Shown in pieces: positions 36,522 to 46,359 of a stretch of DNA of 64,000 nucleotides (its first letter is position 1; each line of letters begins with the position of its first letter). Under the pieces are notes generated by a model, which made no database searches, was not told where the DNA came from, and was given only the letters and a program-made list of their open reading frames with translations. The stretch lies in the NCBI GenBank assembly GCA_916613615.1, contig OU744736.1, positions 5,544,330-5,608,329 of the forward strand, given 5' to 3'. A program made the translations under genes and the position numbers. The DNA comes from Steromphala cineraria. Lineage: Eukaryota; Mollusca; Gastropoda; Trochida; Trochidae.

Positions 36522-37178
36522 ATTATCTTACCTTACAGTAAAATACTCGTTTTTGATTGGCTGACGATTGACTCGTTTTTTCTTATGTACACCGCGAGTC
36601 TCACCTCTCACGATGTACAAATTTCATGTACCCCGCTGCCATAGCAACAGCTCCTATCCGAGAAGAGGTGTCGCATAGGGTTAAGATGACGTTACCAAAT
36701 GACGCACGCGGTGTCCAGAGTTTACATACGTTCGATCAGCTGTTTTCGTGATTATTAATTATAGATTTGTTTTCTCGTCATTCTAAGTTTTGTTTGGAAC
36801 CAAATTCTGCATTGCATTACTTGCACATGCTATAGGATTAAAATCAAATAGTTTTTCAGCATGTTTAGTGTAATAGTTTTACATAACACGATTCATAACA
36901 TTGCAGTCGGGTTGGACGACGCCATTTTGTTTACATTTAGGGTCAAGGCCGTCCATGCGGTGATGGCTCATCCGTTAACGGCAGTCAAACTAAAATGGAT
37001 ATATTTTCTTCTGACATGACGGTAAGATAAATACGTTGTATGCTTCTCCCTCGGGTAATACGGTCTGATGTACCATCTTTGTAGAAATGTCAGCCCTCGC
37101 CTTGCGGCTAAGGCAACATTTCTACAAAGATGGTACATCAGACCGTATTACCCTCGTGAGAAGCAAACAACTTATATA
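36522..37178 (-). mobile_element. CGAG-noded hairpin element, minus orientation, about 660 bp
   Basis: TTATCTTACC at 36,523 and GGTAAGATAA ending near 37,031 are the inverted body ends, and the hairpin (37,034-37,172) lies just to the right. Nodes on the plus strand are CTCG 37,050, CTCG 37,096, a decayed CTAA at 37,108 and CTCG 37,153; the tip CCTTGCGG reads CCGCAAGG on the other strand. The body includes GATTGGCTGACG (a CCAAT box) and several CpG-containing motifs. One hairpin arm of this family is found in the LINE at 20,471. Confidence 0.75.
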
Positions 37179-38320
37179 ACAATACTTTGATAACTATTTA
37201 AGGTTTGCCTAGGTTTGATTCTTCTTTGTGATTAAGAGTTTACAGAAAGTACAAAAACTACTTTTGCAAATATTGTACAATTATGAACGAACACAAACAT
37301 TGTGATTCTGGTAGAAATGCCTGTAATCTCACGATTCTCTTACAAAGTACACATCTGTTAATCGTAACATAGACAACAATACAAGCTTGATTTGATATTA
37401 ACAATATTGATGTGTCTGTGTGTGAGTAGATTCCTCACTGTACGATTTGTTTCATGTAGAATAATTGCTACTGGACAAATCAGTTAATGAGTTCCTTATA
37501 CTAAGATATCACATCAATAAAGTTTGCCGTCAATACAAGATGAAATTATAACATAAACGTTAACTCATGAGGATAAATGTCGAAAATCAAGTGCTTTCCA
37601 AAAAAATATTTCAAAAATGATATCTTATGAAAAACATGTTTTCATAAACATATTATTTTTCCGTACGAACAATGATCTAGCATGGCTTGTTTAATATCAT
37701 ATTTATGAAACATGTAGTTTATGAATACTTAGTTTGGCATTTGAATTAGACAGCAAGTAAGATATTGATAACATTCACTGACATTAACAAAACTAATACA
37801 TCTGTCAGAAGTGTTGAAAACAGCATATTAATGTCTACAGATGCTCATTATTCTAACTTGATTAAGAGTTTATAGACTTGACGTACGTTTGACATTTATT
37901 TGGAATGTGAAAAGTTTCCATTGACTTTCGATGTATTAGTGTCATTATTAACTTCTAGTTGTTTCACTTTATTTATGTTATTACTATGTATTGCCCTTAA
38001 AGCAATGAACATGTTCAGTTTTAATTTCTGTTCCAGTTTCTAACTAGATGTTACTTTTTTGTACTTAATGATTTCTCTTTATGAAGGTGATATTGTTTTA
38101 TAAGCAAGCTACATTCGATACATGTCTAATCTCCATTGTCGTTGTTACAGTATTAGGAACCTACATATAGTATAACACCAACTTAAGTTGTATTCATCTT
38201 AGGGACTTACAAAGTAATTTTTAATGGGTATGATAGTTTCGGTTAGTGTGGAAGATAATATTATAACCAGATGGAACATAATGATCGAACGATTGACACA
38301 CCTTTCTATGATTATGTTTA
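37179..38320. repeat. Decayed copy of the 9.65-10.75 kb block; no gene
   Basis: 37,345-37,520 (AAAGTACACATCTGTTAATCG through AATTGCTACTGGACAAATCAG) matches 9,650-9,800, and GAATACTTAGTTTGGCAT near 37,723 matches 10,658. The remainder to 38,320 has no partner I can see. The frame from 38,224 overlaps the SINE and is not a gene. Confidence 0.5.
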
Positions 38321-38746
38321 TACCATGGGGTCAGACGGTGGTCATTTCCTGTCTAATTCATAGTCTTGATATCAATATCTGGGTTCAAATCGGCGCAAAA
38401 GATAAAAATTTAAGTATGGTCAAAATAAAATTTTGTTTACGAAACAACAACTGGGATTGCTTTCAAGGATTTGACCACCACTGGAGTCACACCATATCAT
38501 GGTGTGGTGGTTTGTGGGCTTCGTCGACGCCGAGAGAGACAAATGTGAGTCCTTCTAAAACCTGTTTTCTACATGTAGCTCTCATTACGCCTTTCTTACC
38601 GTCTTTTCTCTCATCCTTTCGATCCATTTCTCCTGTCTTCTCTCTTTTGGATGGCAACATCCACATGTTAAGTAGCTGCAAAATTGCTGACAACACGTTA
38701 AACCTGAACTCACTAACTCACTCACTCAAGGACTTGAGGTATATAA
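38321..38746 (+). mobile_element. tRNA-derived SINE with ACTC tail
   Basis: GGGTCAGACGGTGGTC resembles a box A and GGGTTCAAATC at 38,381-38,391 is a good B box. The body ends with ACACGTTAAACCTGAACTC and an ACTC-type repeat (38,713-38,729), a tail common in molluscan SINEs. It abuts the Tc1 relic. It is the likely cause of the 185-codon frame here, which has no recognisable protein similarity. Confidence 0.65.
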
Positions 38747-38783
38747 TTTTCATTATTGCGAACTTCCTACATGTACTTTAAAA

Positions 38784-39420
38784 ACGACAGCTTGAAGTCT
38801 TCGCCTCATACACCTCACTAGACGTCGAAATCTCTCTGGTGTCAATCGCTGCCTGCAATCCTCGTGTATTGCCACTTTCACTTCACGCATATCACGGGAG
38901 GTGTGTCACGACATTTTTCTGGATTACATGTACCTGCCTCACAGCTCGTGAACGAAGCGGTCTAGCATTATCGTCCGTGAATACCGATCTTTTTGCAAGT
39001 GCATGGCTGTCGAAATAGGGCACAGCAGCAGATTCAAGGACTTCCCGAATGAAGGGATCTCTTGTCAAGTTACCTCGTATGGTCAACATAAAGTTTGCAG
39101 TCAACGAGAAGCACCCCTATACCATCACAGATCCCCCGTACTGTTGACATGGTGTTTCGGGGTTCATACGCTGTCCCTGGACGCCTCCAAACTCTGATCC
39201 TGCCATACACAGAGTGCAGAGGGAACCTGCTCTCGTCTGACCAGTGAACCTTCTTCCATGATCTTAAATTTCACCCACAGTCTCTTTCTACACAATTCAT
39301 AACGCAATTGCTTGTTTTAGTTATTGAGTTTCTGTCGCTTGATAACTCTTCTGGACTTCAATCCTGCACCTTTGAGTCGATTCAGACGGTATGAAAGCCA
39401 TTGGCGTTTCCGGGTTGTGC
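38784..39420 (-). pseudogene. Tc1-like (DDE) transposase relic
   Basis: Read on the minus strand in three frames it gives RLNRLKGAGLKSRRVIKR (about 39,400-39,345), then HWSDESRFPL...GRIRVWRRPG (about 39,250-39,170), then GNLTRDPFIREVLESAAVPY and DDNARPLRSRAV (39,070-38,950), then HEDCRQRLTPERFRRLV and RCMRRR (near 38,860-38,790). This is the order of a Tc1/IS630 transposase. The first catalytic Asp (SDESRF) and second (DDNARP) are visible. The segment that should hold the third acidic residue (the PDLNPIEHLW region) is deleted between 38,900 and 38,880. With frameshifts near 39,255 and 39,110 and in-frame stops it is dead. I could not find its terminal repeats. Confidence 0.85.
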
Positions 39421-40367
39421 TTGGAGCGAAAGGATACCTTCTTACGAGCCTAAGTAATTATCTATCCTCTCACAGAGGTGATACATTGTCTGCCTAAAGG
39501 GTGTGCGATTCTTCAGGTCATTGGTTTGTGCATTTTTTCTTGGTCAACGATTTTCTGTAGAGTAATGACGCCCAGTTCTTAGACCCGCTCCTATTATTAT
39601 CTGCCACTTGACAGCCTCTGGTATTCATCCACCGACATTCTCGGTTAGAATGGCTGAAACGGCTTGTATCGTGTAACGTTTTTATAACCGAACTTGATTA
39701 CATTCCCTCACTGCAGATATCGGATATAGTGGAGATCAAAGTACACGTGCAGTTTTTCGTGTTTAGATAAGGAATATCCCTACAAAAACATGATAAAATC
39801 AAATCTCATTCATAGCAGATTCATGAGTACATACAACATCAACGGGGATTGGTATATATCGAACTAACTTATTCAACACTTATTTGGGGGTGCAACACAT
39901 TGCTTTCTTTGTATATTAAACAGTTAACAATAAAACAATTTTCACAAAACATCATATTACTCTGCAAAGTATCAAACTGATTTGCCATCTCTGTTATTGA
40001 GGAAAGCCCTACTTAAATCTACACAACATTACTTTTAAATATTGCCTTGTTTTGATTGATACTCTTTCACATTGATTTCTTAACCATGGGGATTCGTCTT
40101 GAAGTAACGTTAAGGGAATCAATAGAACAAAATAAGAAAAGGCACAACTAAACTCGACAGGGTTGTAATTTAACCGTTGTAGATAAACATATTGTAGAAA
40201 GCATTAATCATTATGGGTTTTCAAAAACTATTGATTTTAACGATTTGACTTTATCATATTCACGTTTCGATGCTGTTATCATTAAGTCAAAATGTAAGTG
40301 AAGATATATGGCAACCCTGGCAAGACTAATTTTTCATCGAAAAGATGATTGTATTTTCTTATCAGGT
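39421..40367. other. No gene or repeat recognised
   Basis: 39,421-39,720 may contain the decayed N-terminal part of the Tc1-like element, but I could not read a convincing protein. 39,720-40,367 is AT-rich and blank. Confidence 0.4.
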
Positions 40368-40503
40368 AATCTTCATACTCACCCTATTTGATTTCACATG
40401 CTACTGAATAGGGTACAGGCAAAAGGAACAAACAACTGTGATGAGTTTGAAAATGTATACAAATTGGTACAAAATATTATGAGCAATGAGATTAGCATTG
40501 ATG

Positions 40504-40630
40504 TAAGGTCAGGTGATGTGCATTTTATTTCACTTATATCAAGTATTATTGCAGGAGGAAAGCCCGCAACACCTTTATGGTTATGCATTGCGGTGAAATC
40601 TGAGAGCAACGGCTGGAACTTGTGAACCAT
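40504..40630 (-). mobile_element. SINE fragment related to 2.8-3.0 kb
   Basis: On the minus strand it matches the body of the SINE at 2,787-3,041 (GGAAAGCCCGCAACACC, TATGCATTGCGGTGAAA on the plus strand), but the tRNA-like head and promoter boxes are missing. Duplicated at 47,496-47,622. Confidence 0.6.
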
Positions 40631-41179
40631 TGAATTGAAGAAATAGCTTAAACTTGGAATAAAGGTCGCATCACAAATGCTATTCGCAAATATGTTATGT
40701 TATTTAACAACATCAACATACCTTTGTGTGGAAATCTTTTTTGGAATTGATGAACAAAATGTTCGAATCTCGTTCCTTTAAAACATCATCTTGCGCAGCG
40801 CAAAGGTCAAATGCATGGCGCAAGCGACTTTAATTCAAGACAAACTTTTGATAAACACAAGAGTATCTGCAGAAAGACTTTAATAGGACTCAAATTCAAT
40901 GCGGCATTGCATTGACCCACACAAGTTCAATAAAGACACTTCTTATACATACATTCTTTAGAGAACTATAACCGACAAAGAAGAATTAAACACTAACCAT
41001 AGACACTATCGATTTCTCTAAACCTTATCCCTTTAGGTTAGTGTATATAAAATAAGGCGAAAGTGATTAATCCTAACGCAAACCTTCGCAGAACAAGCAA
41101 CGAAACATTTTGAATGTCTTACATCCGAAACACCACAACATGCTAATTTTCAAAACATGAAAGGTTTCTAAAGATTTTT

Positions 41180-41553
41180 AGCTCATCTGGCCTGTAAGGC
41201 CCGATGGGCTTATGGCATGGCATGGTGTCCGGCGTCCGTCCCTCCGTAAACTTTGTGGAATTTCGACTTCTTCTCCAGAACCATAAGGCCTAGAAAGCGT
41301 AAACTTGGTGTACAGACTCCTTGACAAGTGAGGATTAAAAATTGTAGCTTTGGTGGCCCTGTGGCCCCGAATAAGGGCCACATGGGCCAAACCCTAAAAA
41401 CCTATTTTCATCTTCTTCTCCAGAACCATAAGGCCTAGAAAGCTGAAACTTTGTGTACAGACTCCTTGACTAGTGAGGATTATAAATTGTAGCCCTGTGG
41501 TGGCCCTGTGGTTCCTAATAAGGAACAGAGGGGCCACCCCCTAACAACCTATT
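41180..41553 (+). mobile_element. AGCTCATC-family (pearl/Helentron-like) element, 3'-truncated
   Basis: Starts AGCTCATCTGGCCTGTAAGG, then GATGGGCTTATGGCATGG and a short CCGT run, followed by two diverged tandem units (CTTCTTCTCCAGAACCATAA at about 41,269 and 41,413). The characteristic 3' end is missing, probably removed where the next element begins. It is present in both duplication copies, so it predates the duplication. Confidence 0.75.
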
Positions 41554-41571
41554 TTTGTCCCAAAACACATG

Positions 41572-42477
41572 AGCATGTTAACTTCTTTATCATACAATGT
41601 CATTTTAAAATTTAATTCGAAAAAATGCCTGATAATTCTATTTTAAAATTTAAATCGAAAAAAATGCCTGATAATACTATTTTAATAGTTGACGTTGTTT
41701 TAAGATTCGCGCATTGATATATGCAAATGAATAGAGCAATGACTCTGACAGTGAATTGACAAAATATAATTTCTCCTAATATATGCCTTTTATTGTCGTT
41801 TGAGTTATTTTGTCACGACTCCAAAGTTTTGAAATTTTAAAAATCTATAAACTACGTTGATTTTAAAAATTAGACACATTTTAATGGTCTTTGGCGGGAT
41901 CGAACTGACGTTCTTTACTCCGACGTCCTCGAGAGGACGAGTCAATCTCACCAAGGGACAAGAGTTGCTTCCCTTCGCCTACGTGACTATGGCAGCTTAC
42001 GTTGAAACAGCGATTGAACGAACATTGATGGCCGGAGAGCTAAACTAGATGATAGTCTGTGGATTTCCGAATCCAAACTAAACAATAGTAAAGTAAAGAA
42101 CACCGAAGATGGGTCTAAATGAAGTTTTTTGAACATGAGACTTGAACTGCCTTTGGTACCTTTGAGTAAAATTGTTCTGTTGGTTTCATTCAACCCGCGA
42201 TGACAGTGTTTTGTCATGCAAATGGCTAAATATCCATGCAGTGTTGTTGTTATTTCTTAGATCAATGTCTATGCAATATATCATTCAGTCTCTCTCCGTT
42301 ATAAAGGCATTCAAAATGTTAACGCTTGTGACGTCATCGGAATTTTCGAAAAAAGTTCCGACCTTGACCTTTGAAATTTGCATCGGTATCCGTATATGAC
42401 CCTTAGCCACGCCCAACGGATATCGAAAATATCCGTTGGCTTTATTATGCCGAGAACACTATCCATTGTATGATAAA
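41572..42477 (+). mobile_element. Relative of the 24-kb element, hairpin lost
   Basis: TTTATCATACAATGTCATTTT near 41,583 and CATTGTATGATAAA ending 42,477 correspond to the body ends of the element at 24,187-25,258; the right ends also agree internally (GGCTTTATTATGCCGAGAACA here, AGCTTTATTGCATCGATAACA there). The one-sided hairpin is absent: only GTTAACTT, the outer foot, precedes the body. Inside are a 37-bp direct repeat (GAAAAAATGCCTGATAAT), a CRE (TGACGTCA at 42,330), CCACGCCC, and a short palindrome with centre CGAAA at 42,413-42,439. Confidence 0.65.
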
Positions 42478-42513
42478 ATCATTTATTATATGGCGAGCAG
42501 TGAAATACTGGGA

Positions 42514-43756
42514 TATATTACCCATATGGGCGAGGATACACGAGTGGATATTTTTTTGATATCCGCACATGTGCTTTTTAGTGATTCTCAACGTTGATTG
42601 GTCGGTTCCTAAGAGAATGAAAGACGATTGGTCGACGGGACTATTTTCACGTTTCATTGATAAATTGAACGTGTCGAACGTATGTCGATTAGGTTAAAAA
42701 TAAAATCGTAGAACGGTGAATATTACTGTACATCATATAACTTACAGGTTGAAACTATTCTTCAACGTGTTAAATTTCATTGTGATCTCAAGATTGTGCT
42801 TTTTCCAAAGGTACAATAAGCGCTGTCTGTTTGTAAACAAACATGGCTGCCATCGAAAATTCATGAAATCTATCCAAGCACAAGAATTTCACTGATCCAT
42901 TAGTAATTATTTACACCTAAAAACCATAGGGACTTAAGTTCAATACATACATTCATGAAAGCAATAACTTTTACAACTCAACATACTCAGTAGTTGATCA
43001 GCCCTCACTGACCCTCTTGGAACAAGCCTACCGTGATCACAGGCCGATTAGAGTTATCGTTCTTGACACTTGCTACGTGAATGAAAGTAACGTCGAAAGA
43101 AACAAATATTGTTCAAACTTCAGATTATTTGATTATCCTGACATACAGACTTGTTTTGATGCATTCTTTGTAAGTTTCTCTTAAAGATATCGCCACTTTT
43201 ATCAATTATAGTTTTAAAAAATTGACAGCTTTTTGACATTTTCGTTATAACATTGTGCCGTCAACAACACATCGCAGTGGTAGTACGGCGTGACGACCGG
43301 CTGATTCAAATACTTATTATCTTTATCAAATAATGTTGTTTGTTAAGAGTTGTATGTGTGTTAATTTGTTCAAGGTTGAAAAGTGTATTATATCATTCAG
43401 GGACAATATTTTCGTCATTTTCGTATTGTTTTGAAACTGAACTAGATTCAGATGCGTTGTTGACTAATTCACTCTGGAGATGTTCGGTTGGACACGCGTA
43501 TGAATACTGATCAGCTGATTGTATCACTTACTACAGCATTACTACGATTTCTCAATCGCATTTTTTCAGTCGTTTTTTAATTATATTTCATTACAAATGG
43601 GTAATATATAGAATAACCAACTCGGTACGAGTGATTACGGGATATCTGCCCTCGTCAAAATAATGTTCAGTCGCTCGCCAAGGCTCGTGACTGTGAACAT
43701 TATTTCGACTCGGGCAGATATCCCGTAATCACTCGTACCTCGTTGGTTATTCTCTA
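42514..43756 (-). mobile_element. CGAG-noded hairpin element, minus orientation, nested, about 1.24 kb
   Basis: The right end TCTCTA (43,751-43,756) is the complement of TAGAGA and continues TAGAGAATAACC on the minus strand, close to the TAGAGAATC starts at 29,398 and 31,283. The hairpin is 43,607-43,756. Left of it the foot reads CATTTGTAATG...GGGTAATATA, and its inverted partner TATATTACCCATATG is at 42,515. The body carries two GATTGGTC motifs (42,596 and 42,629) and a stem at its left part. No coding frame. Confidence 0.65.
43607..43756. repeat. Nested palindrome with three CTCG/CGAG node pairs
   Basis: Six CTCG at 43,621, 43,651, 43,674, 43,684, 43,709 and 43,739, all on the plus strand, form three pairs symmetric about 43,681. 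The segments between them (GTACGAGTGATTACGGG, AAATAATGTTCA) pair with their inverses. The tip is CCAAGG. This is the clearest example of the pattern; a second copy is at 50,598-50,747. Confidence 0.95.
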
Positions 43757-43977
43757 ATTATCAGTGAAATAAACTGTCTATCAAGTTACAGTGAAAATAA
43801 CTTATATTTTCACTGCGAACGGTGACTGATATAATTTGACGTCATAAAACAATGGTCTCACGCGGCGAATTGGCTTATGACGTCACAGTGTTACTGTGGT
43901 GACGGGCTGTTCCTAGCGGCCGCTCGGCGTGAAAATGACCCTTTTCGGGCGTAATTACAATGGTAAAATCATATAAT

Positions 43978-44145
43978 AAATAGAATATCCGTCAATTCTT
44001 GACAAATACCATGTTTATCTCATCTCGTGAGGTAGAAAAGTTATATATTTTCACTCGTGGCTGCGCCACTCGTGAAAATATAACCTTTCTACCTCACTCG
44101 ATGAGATAAACATGGTATTAGTCAAGAAAAGACAGATATCCTCTA
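43978..44145. repeat. Nested palindrome with two CTCG/CGAG node pairs
   Basis: CTCG at 44,024, 44,054, 44,069 and 44,097 are direct repeats at mirror positions about 44,062, while ACCATGTTTATCTCAT, GGTAGAAA and ATATTTTCA in the left arm pair with their inverses in the right. The tip TGGCTGCGCCA reads TGGCGCAGCCA on the other strand, a TGGC stem with a GCA triloop. Duplicate at 50,969-51,136. Confidence 0.95.
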
Positions 44146-44548
44146 TCTATCTGACCAATGCGACTGAAAAGGACGTCGTTATTCCCGTTCGACGGCCTGA
44201 AATATGCTTCTACTAGTTCTAGAAGCGAAACAGGCTAGCTTTACTCCCTCCACGCCGGCGTCTGGCGCGAACCCGTGATCATAAAATAACGACTTTAAGG
44301 TGTGATACAGTGCCTTCACCCTTGAACTCAGTTTTCAAAACTGCAAGAAAAAAAATCTTGTCTACTTCATCCCCCTACTTTGAACGTATTTGATCAAACC
44401 TCAGATTTGTGTAAAATTGTAAAGAATGTCAAATCTCGAAATAAATGTTTTGACAATTGGCGATGTGTCAAATGTATTTCAAAATAATTTAAACACAAAT
44501 TAAATGCTTTGGACTTTCCTGTTAAGTTATCAGTGACATGCCATTTTT

Positions 44549-45855
44549 AGCTCATCAGGTCTGAAAGACCCGATGGGCTTATGGCATGGCATGGCGTCCG
44601 GCGTCCGTCCGTCCATCCGTCCATCCGTCCGTCCGTCCGTCCGTCCGTCCATCCGTAAACTTTTCACATTTTCGACTTCTTCTCCAGAACCAATGACTCT
44701 AGAGAGCTCAAATTTGATGTGGAGACTCCTTGGCAATTGGGGATTCTAAATTGTAGATTTCATGACCTCATGACCCCAAATGGGGTCACAGGGGTCAAAA
44801 CCTTAAAAACCTATTTTCATCTTCTTCTCCAGTTCCAAAAGGTCTAGAGAGCTGAAAAGTTGTGTGTAGACTCCTTGGCCAATGAGGATTCTAAATTGTA
44901 GATTTCATGACCTCATGACCCCAAATGGGGTCACAGGGGTCAAAACCTTAAAAACCTATTTTCATCTTCTTCTCCAGTTCCAAAAGGTCTAGAGAGCTAA
45001 AAAGTTGTGTGTAAACTCCTTGGCCAATGAAGATTCTAAATTGTAGATTTCATGACCCCAATTGGGGTCACAGGGGTCAAAACCTTTAAAACCTATTTTC
45101 ATCTTCTTCTCCAGTTCCAAAAGGTCTAGAGAGCTAAAAAGGTTGTGTGTAGACTCCTTGGCCAATGAGGATTCTAAATTGCAGATTTCATGACCTCATG
45201 ACCCCAATTGGGGTCACAGGGGTCAAAACCTTAAAAACCTATTTTCATCTTCTTCTCCAGTTCCAAAAGGTCTAGAGAGCTAAAAAGTTGTGTGTAGACT
45301 CCTTGGCCAATGGGGATTCTAAATTGTAGATTTCATGACGTCATGACCCCAATTGGGGTCACAGGGGTCAAAACCTTAAAAACCTATTTTCATCTTCTTC
45401 TCCAGATCCAAAAGGTCGAGAGAGCTAAAAAGTTGTATGTAGACTCCTTGGCCAATGAGGATTCTAAATTTTAGGTTTGGTTACCCCTTGACCCCAATTG
45501 GGGTCAAAGGGGTCAAAGCCTTAAAAACCAATTTTACTCCTTCTTCTCCAGTTTCAAAAGGTCTAGAGAGCTGAAAAGTTGTGTGTAGACTCCTGGGCAA
45601 ATGGGAATTCTAAATTTTAGGTTTGGTGACCCCATGACCCCAAATGGGGTCACAGGGGTCACAACCTTCAAAACCTATTTTCATCTTCTCCTCCAGTTCC
45701 AAATGGTCTAGAGAGCTAAAAAATTGTGTGTAGACTCCTTGGCCAATGGGGATTCAAACTTGTAGATTTTGTGACCCAATGACCCTAAATGGGGTCACAG
45801 GGGTCAAAACCTTTTTCCATCAAAAGTCTGATGAGCTACAGAGCCCATGGCTCTA
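44549..45855 (+). mobile_element. AGCTCATC-family (pearl/Helentron-like) element, complete
   Basis: Starts AGCTCATCAGGTCTGAAAG, has a CCGT/CCAT microsatellite at 44,600-44,655, eight tandem core units of about 145 bp (44,676-45,838), and ends CTGATGAGCTACAGAGCCC...GGCTCTA. The duplication copy has the site without it: CCA, eight T, AATTG at 51,584-51,599 against five T, the element, seven T here. So it lies in a T tract with no unambiguous target duplication, as for Helentron-type elements. Microsatellite, tandem core and AGCTCATC/GATGAGCT near both ends resemble the oyster pearl elements. Non-coding. Confidence 0.85.
44676..45838 (+). repeat. Tandem array, 8 units of about 145 bp
   Basis: Units start with CTTCTTCTCCAG at 44,676, 44,821, 44,966, 45,103, 45,249, 45,394, 45,540 and 45,685. 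Each has CTAGAGAGCT, TAGACTCCTTGGC, GATTCTAAATTGTAG and a TGACCCCAA(A/T)TGGGGTCA palindrome. The 137-bp unit at 44,966 lacks one CTCATGAC. Units are more alike within this array than to those at 41.2 or 53.6 kb, which implies local amplification. Confidence 0.95.
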
Positions 45856-46359
45856 TTTTTTTAAATTGTAATTTTGAAACCACAATTTTGGGAAACAAAT
45901 ATCTGGTCTATAGAATTGTTATCCTTGCCAATTACCTCAAAATGTGTGAAACAATCATGCTTCTGTTGTAAGCACTGTTTTATACAAAGTAAATGAACAT
46001 TTTCAACAGTAATATTTGTTTGACCAAGGGTTGGGCCAAGATGACCCCAAGGCTGATTATTCTTTTCACAAATGAATAATGTATGGAAATATTTCCAAAA
46101 ACCTTATTTGTACGTCTCAATCAACCATTATTTATCAATATTTGTACCACAATATGCATAGAAAATATGTGTTCGAAAATTATATGAATATCATGTACCC
46201 CATTAAATTCAGATACAATGCAATAAATATGGTTTGGGTCATTGTGCACTAAGTACGACATACTCGTAAACAGCTAAAACAATTCCCTTTAAGAAATATA
46301 TTTGTTGATTAATTTTTTTCTTTACAAGATAAAAAGTTGCGTTTTTAAAATGTCCGGGA

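Larger units (their letters stand above)
42482..44145 (-). mobile_element. CGAG-noded hairpin element, minus orientation, host of a nested one
   Basis: The right end (plus strand CCTCTA at 44,140-44,145) is the complement of TAGAGG, like the TAGAGA starts elsewhere. The hairpin is 43,978-44,145 and its outer foot continues left as TTATATGATTTTACC read on the minus strand; the left end of the element, TTTATTATATGG at 42,482, is its inverted partner. The element at 42,514-43,756 interrupts it (AGTGAAATACTGG left, AGTGAAATAAACTG right). Without the insert it would be about 420 bp. Confidence 0.6.

Noticed and set aside
38224..38781. 185-codon open frame on the plus strand
   Set aside because: It runs through a SINE with A and B boxes and an ACTC tail; the composition is low-complexity and no protein motif is visible.
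41888..41965. tRNA-like sequence on the minus strand with GTTCGATCC
   Set aside because: A B-box-like motif and a short stem (CGTCCTCGAGAGGACG) are present, but acceptor and T stems do not pair; not a tRNA gene and too weak to call a SINE.
41857..42048. Duplicated short frames in the 7-kb repeats (also 48,848 and others)
   Set aside because: They are near-identical only because the DNA is recently duplicated; they lie in transposon bodies and lack codon or domain evidence.
43607..43756. Reading the CGAG pairs simply as 4-bp target duplications of palindromes inserted at the tips of other palindromes
   Set aside because: It explains direct repeats at mirror positions, but the innermost 'insert' would be only 6-11 bp in each case and every target would have to carry CGAG exactly at its centre. 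Kept as the main alternative, not adopted.
44676..45838. CRISPR-like array
   Set aside because: Whole 145-bp units repeat head to tail without unique spacers, in a eukaryotic transposon.
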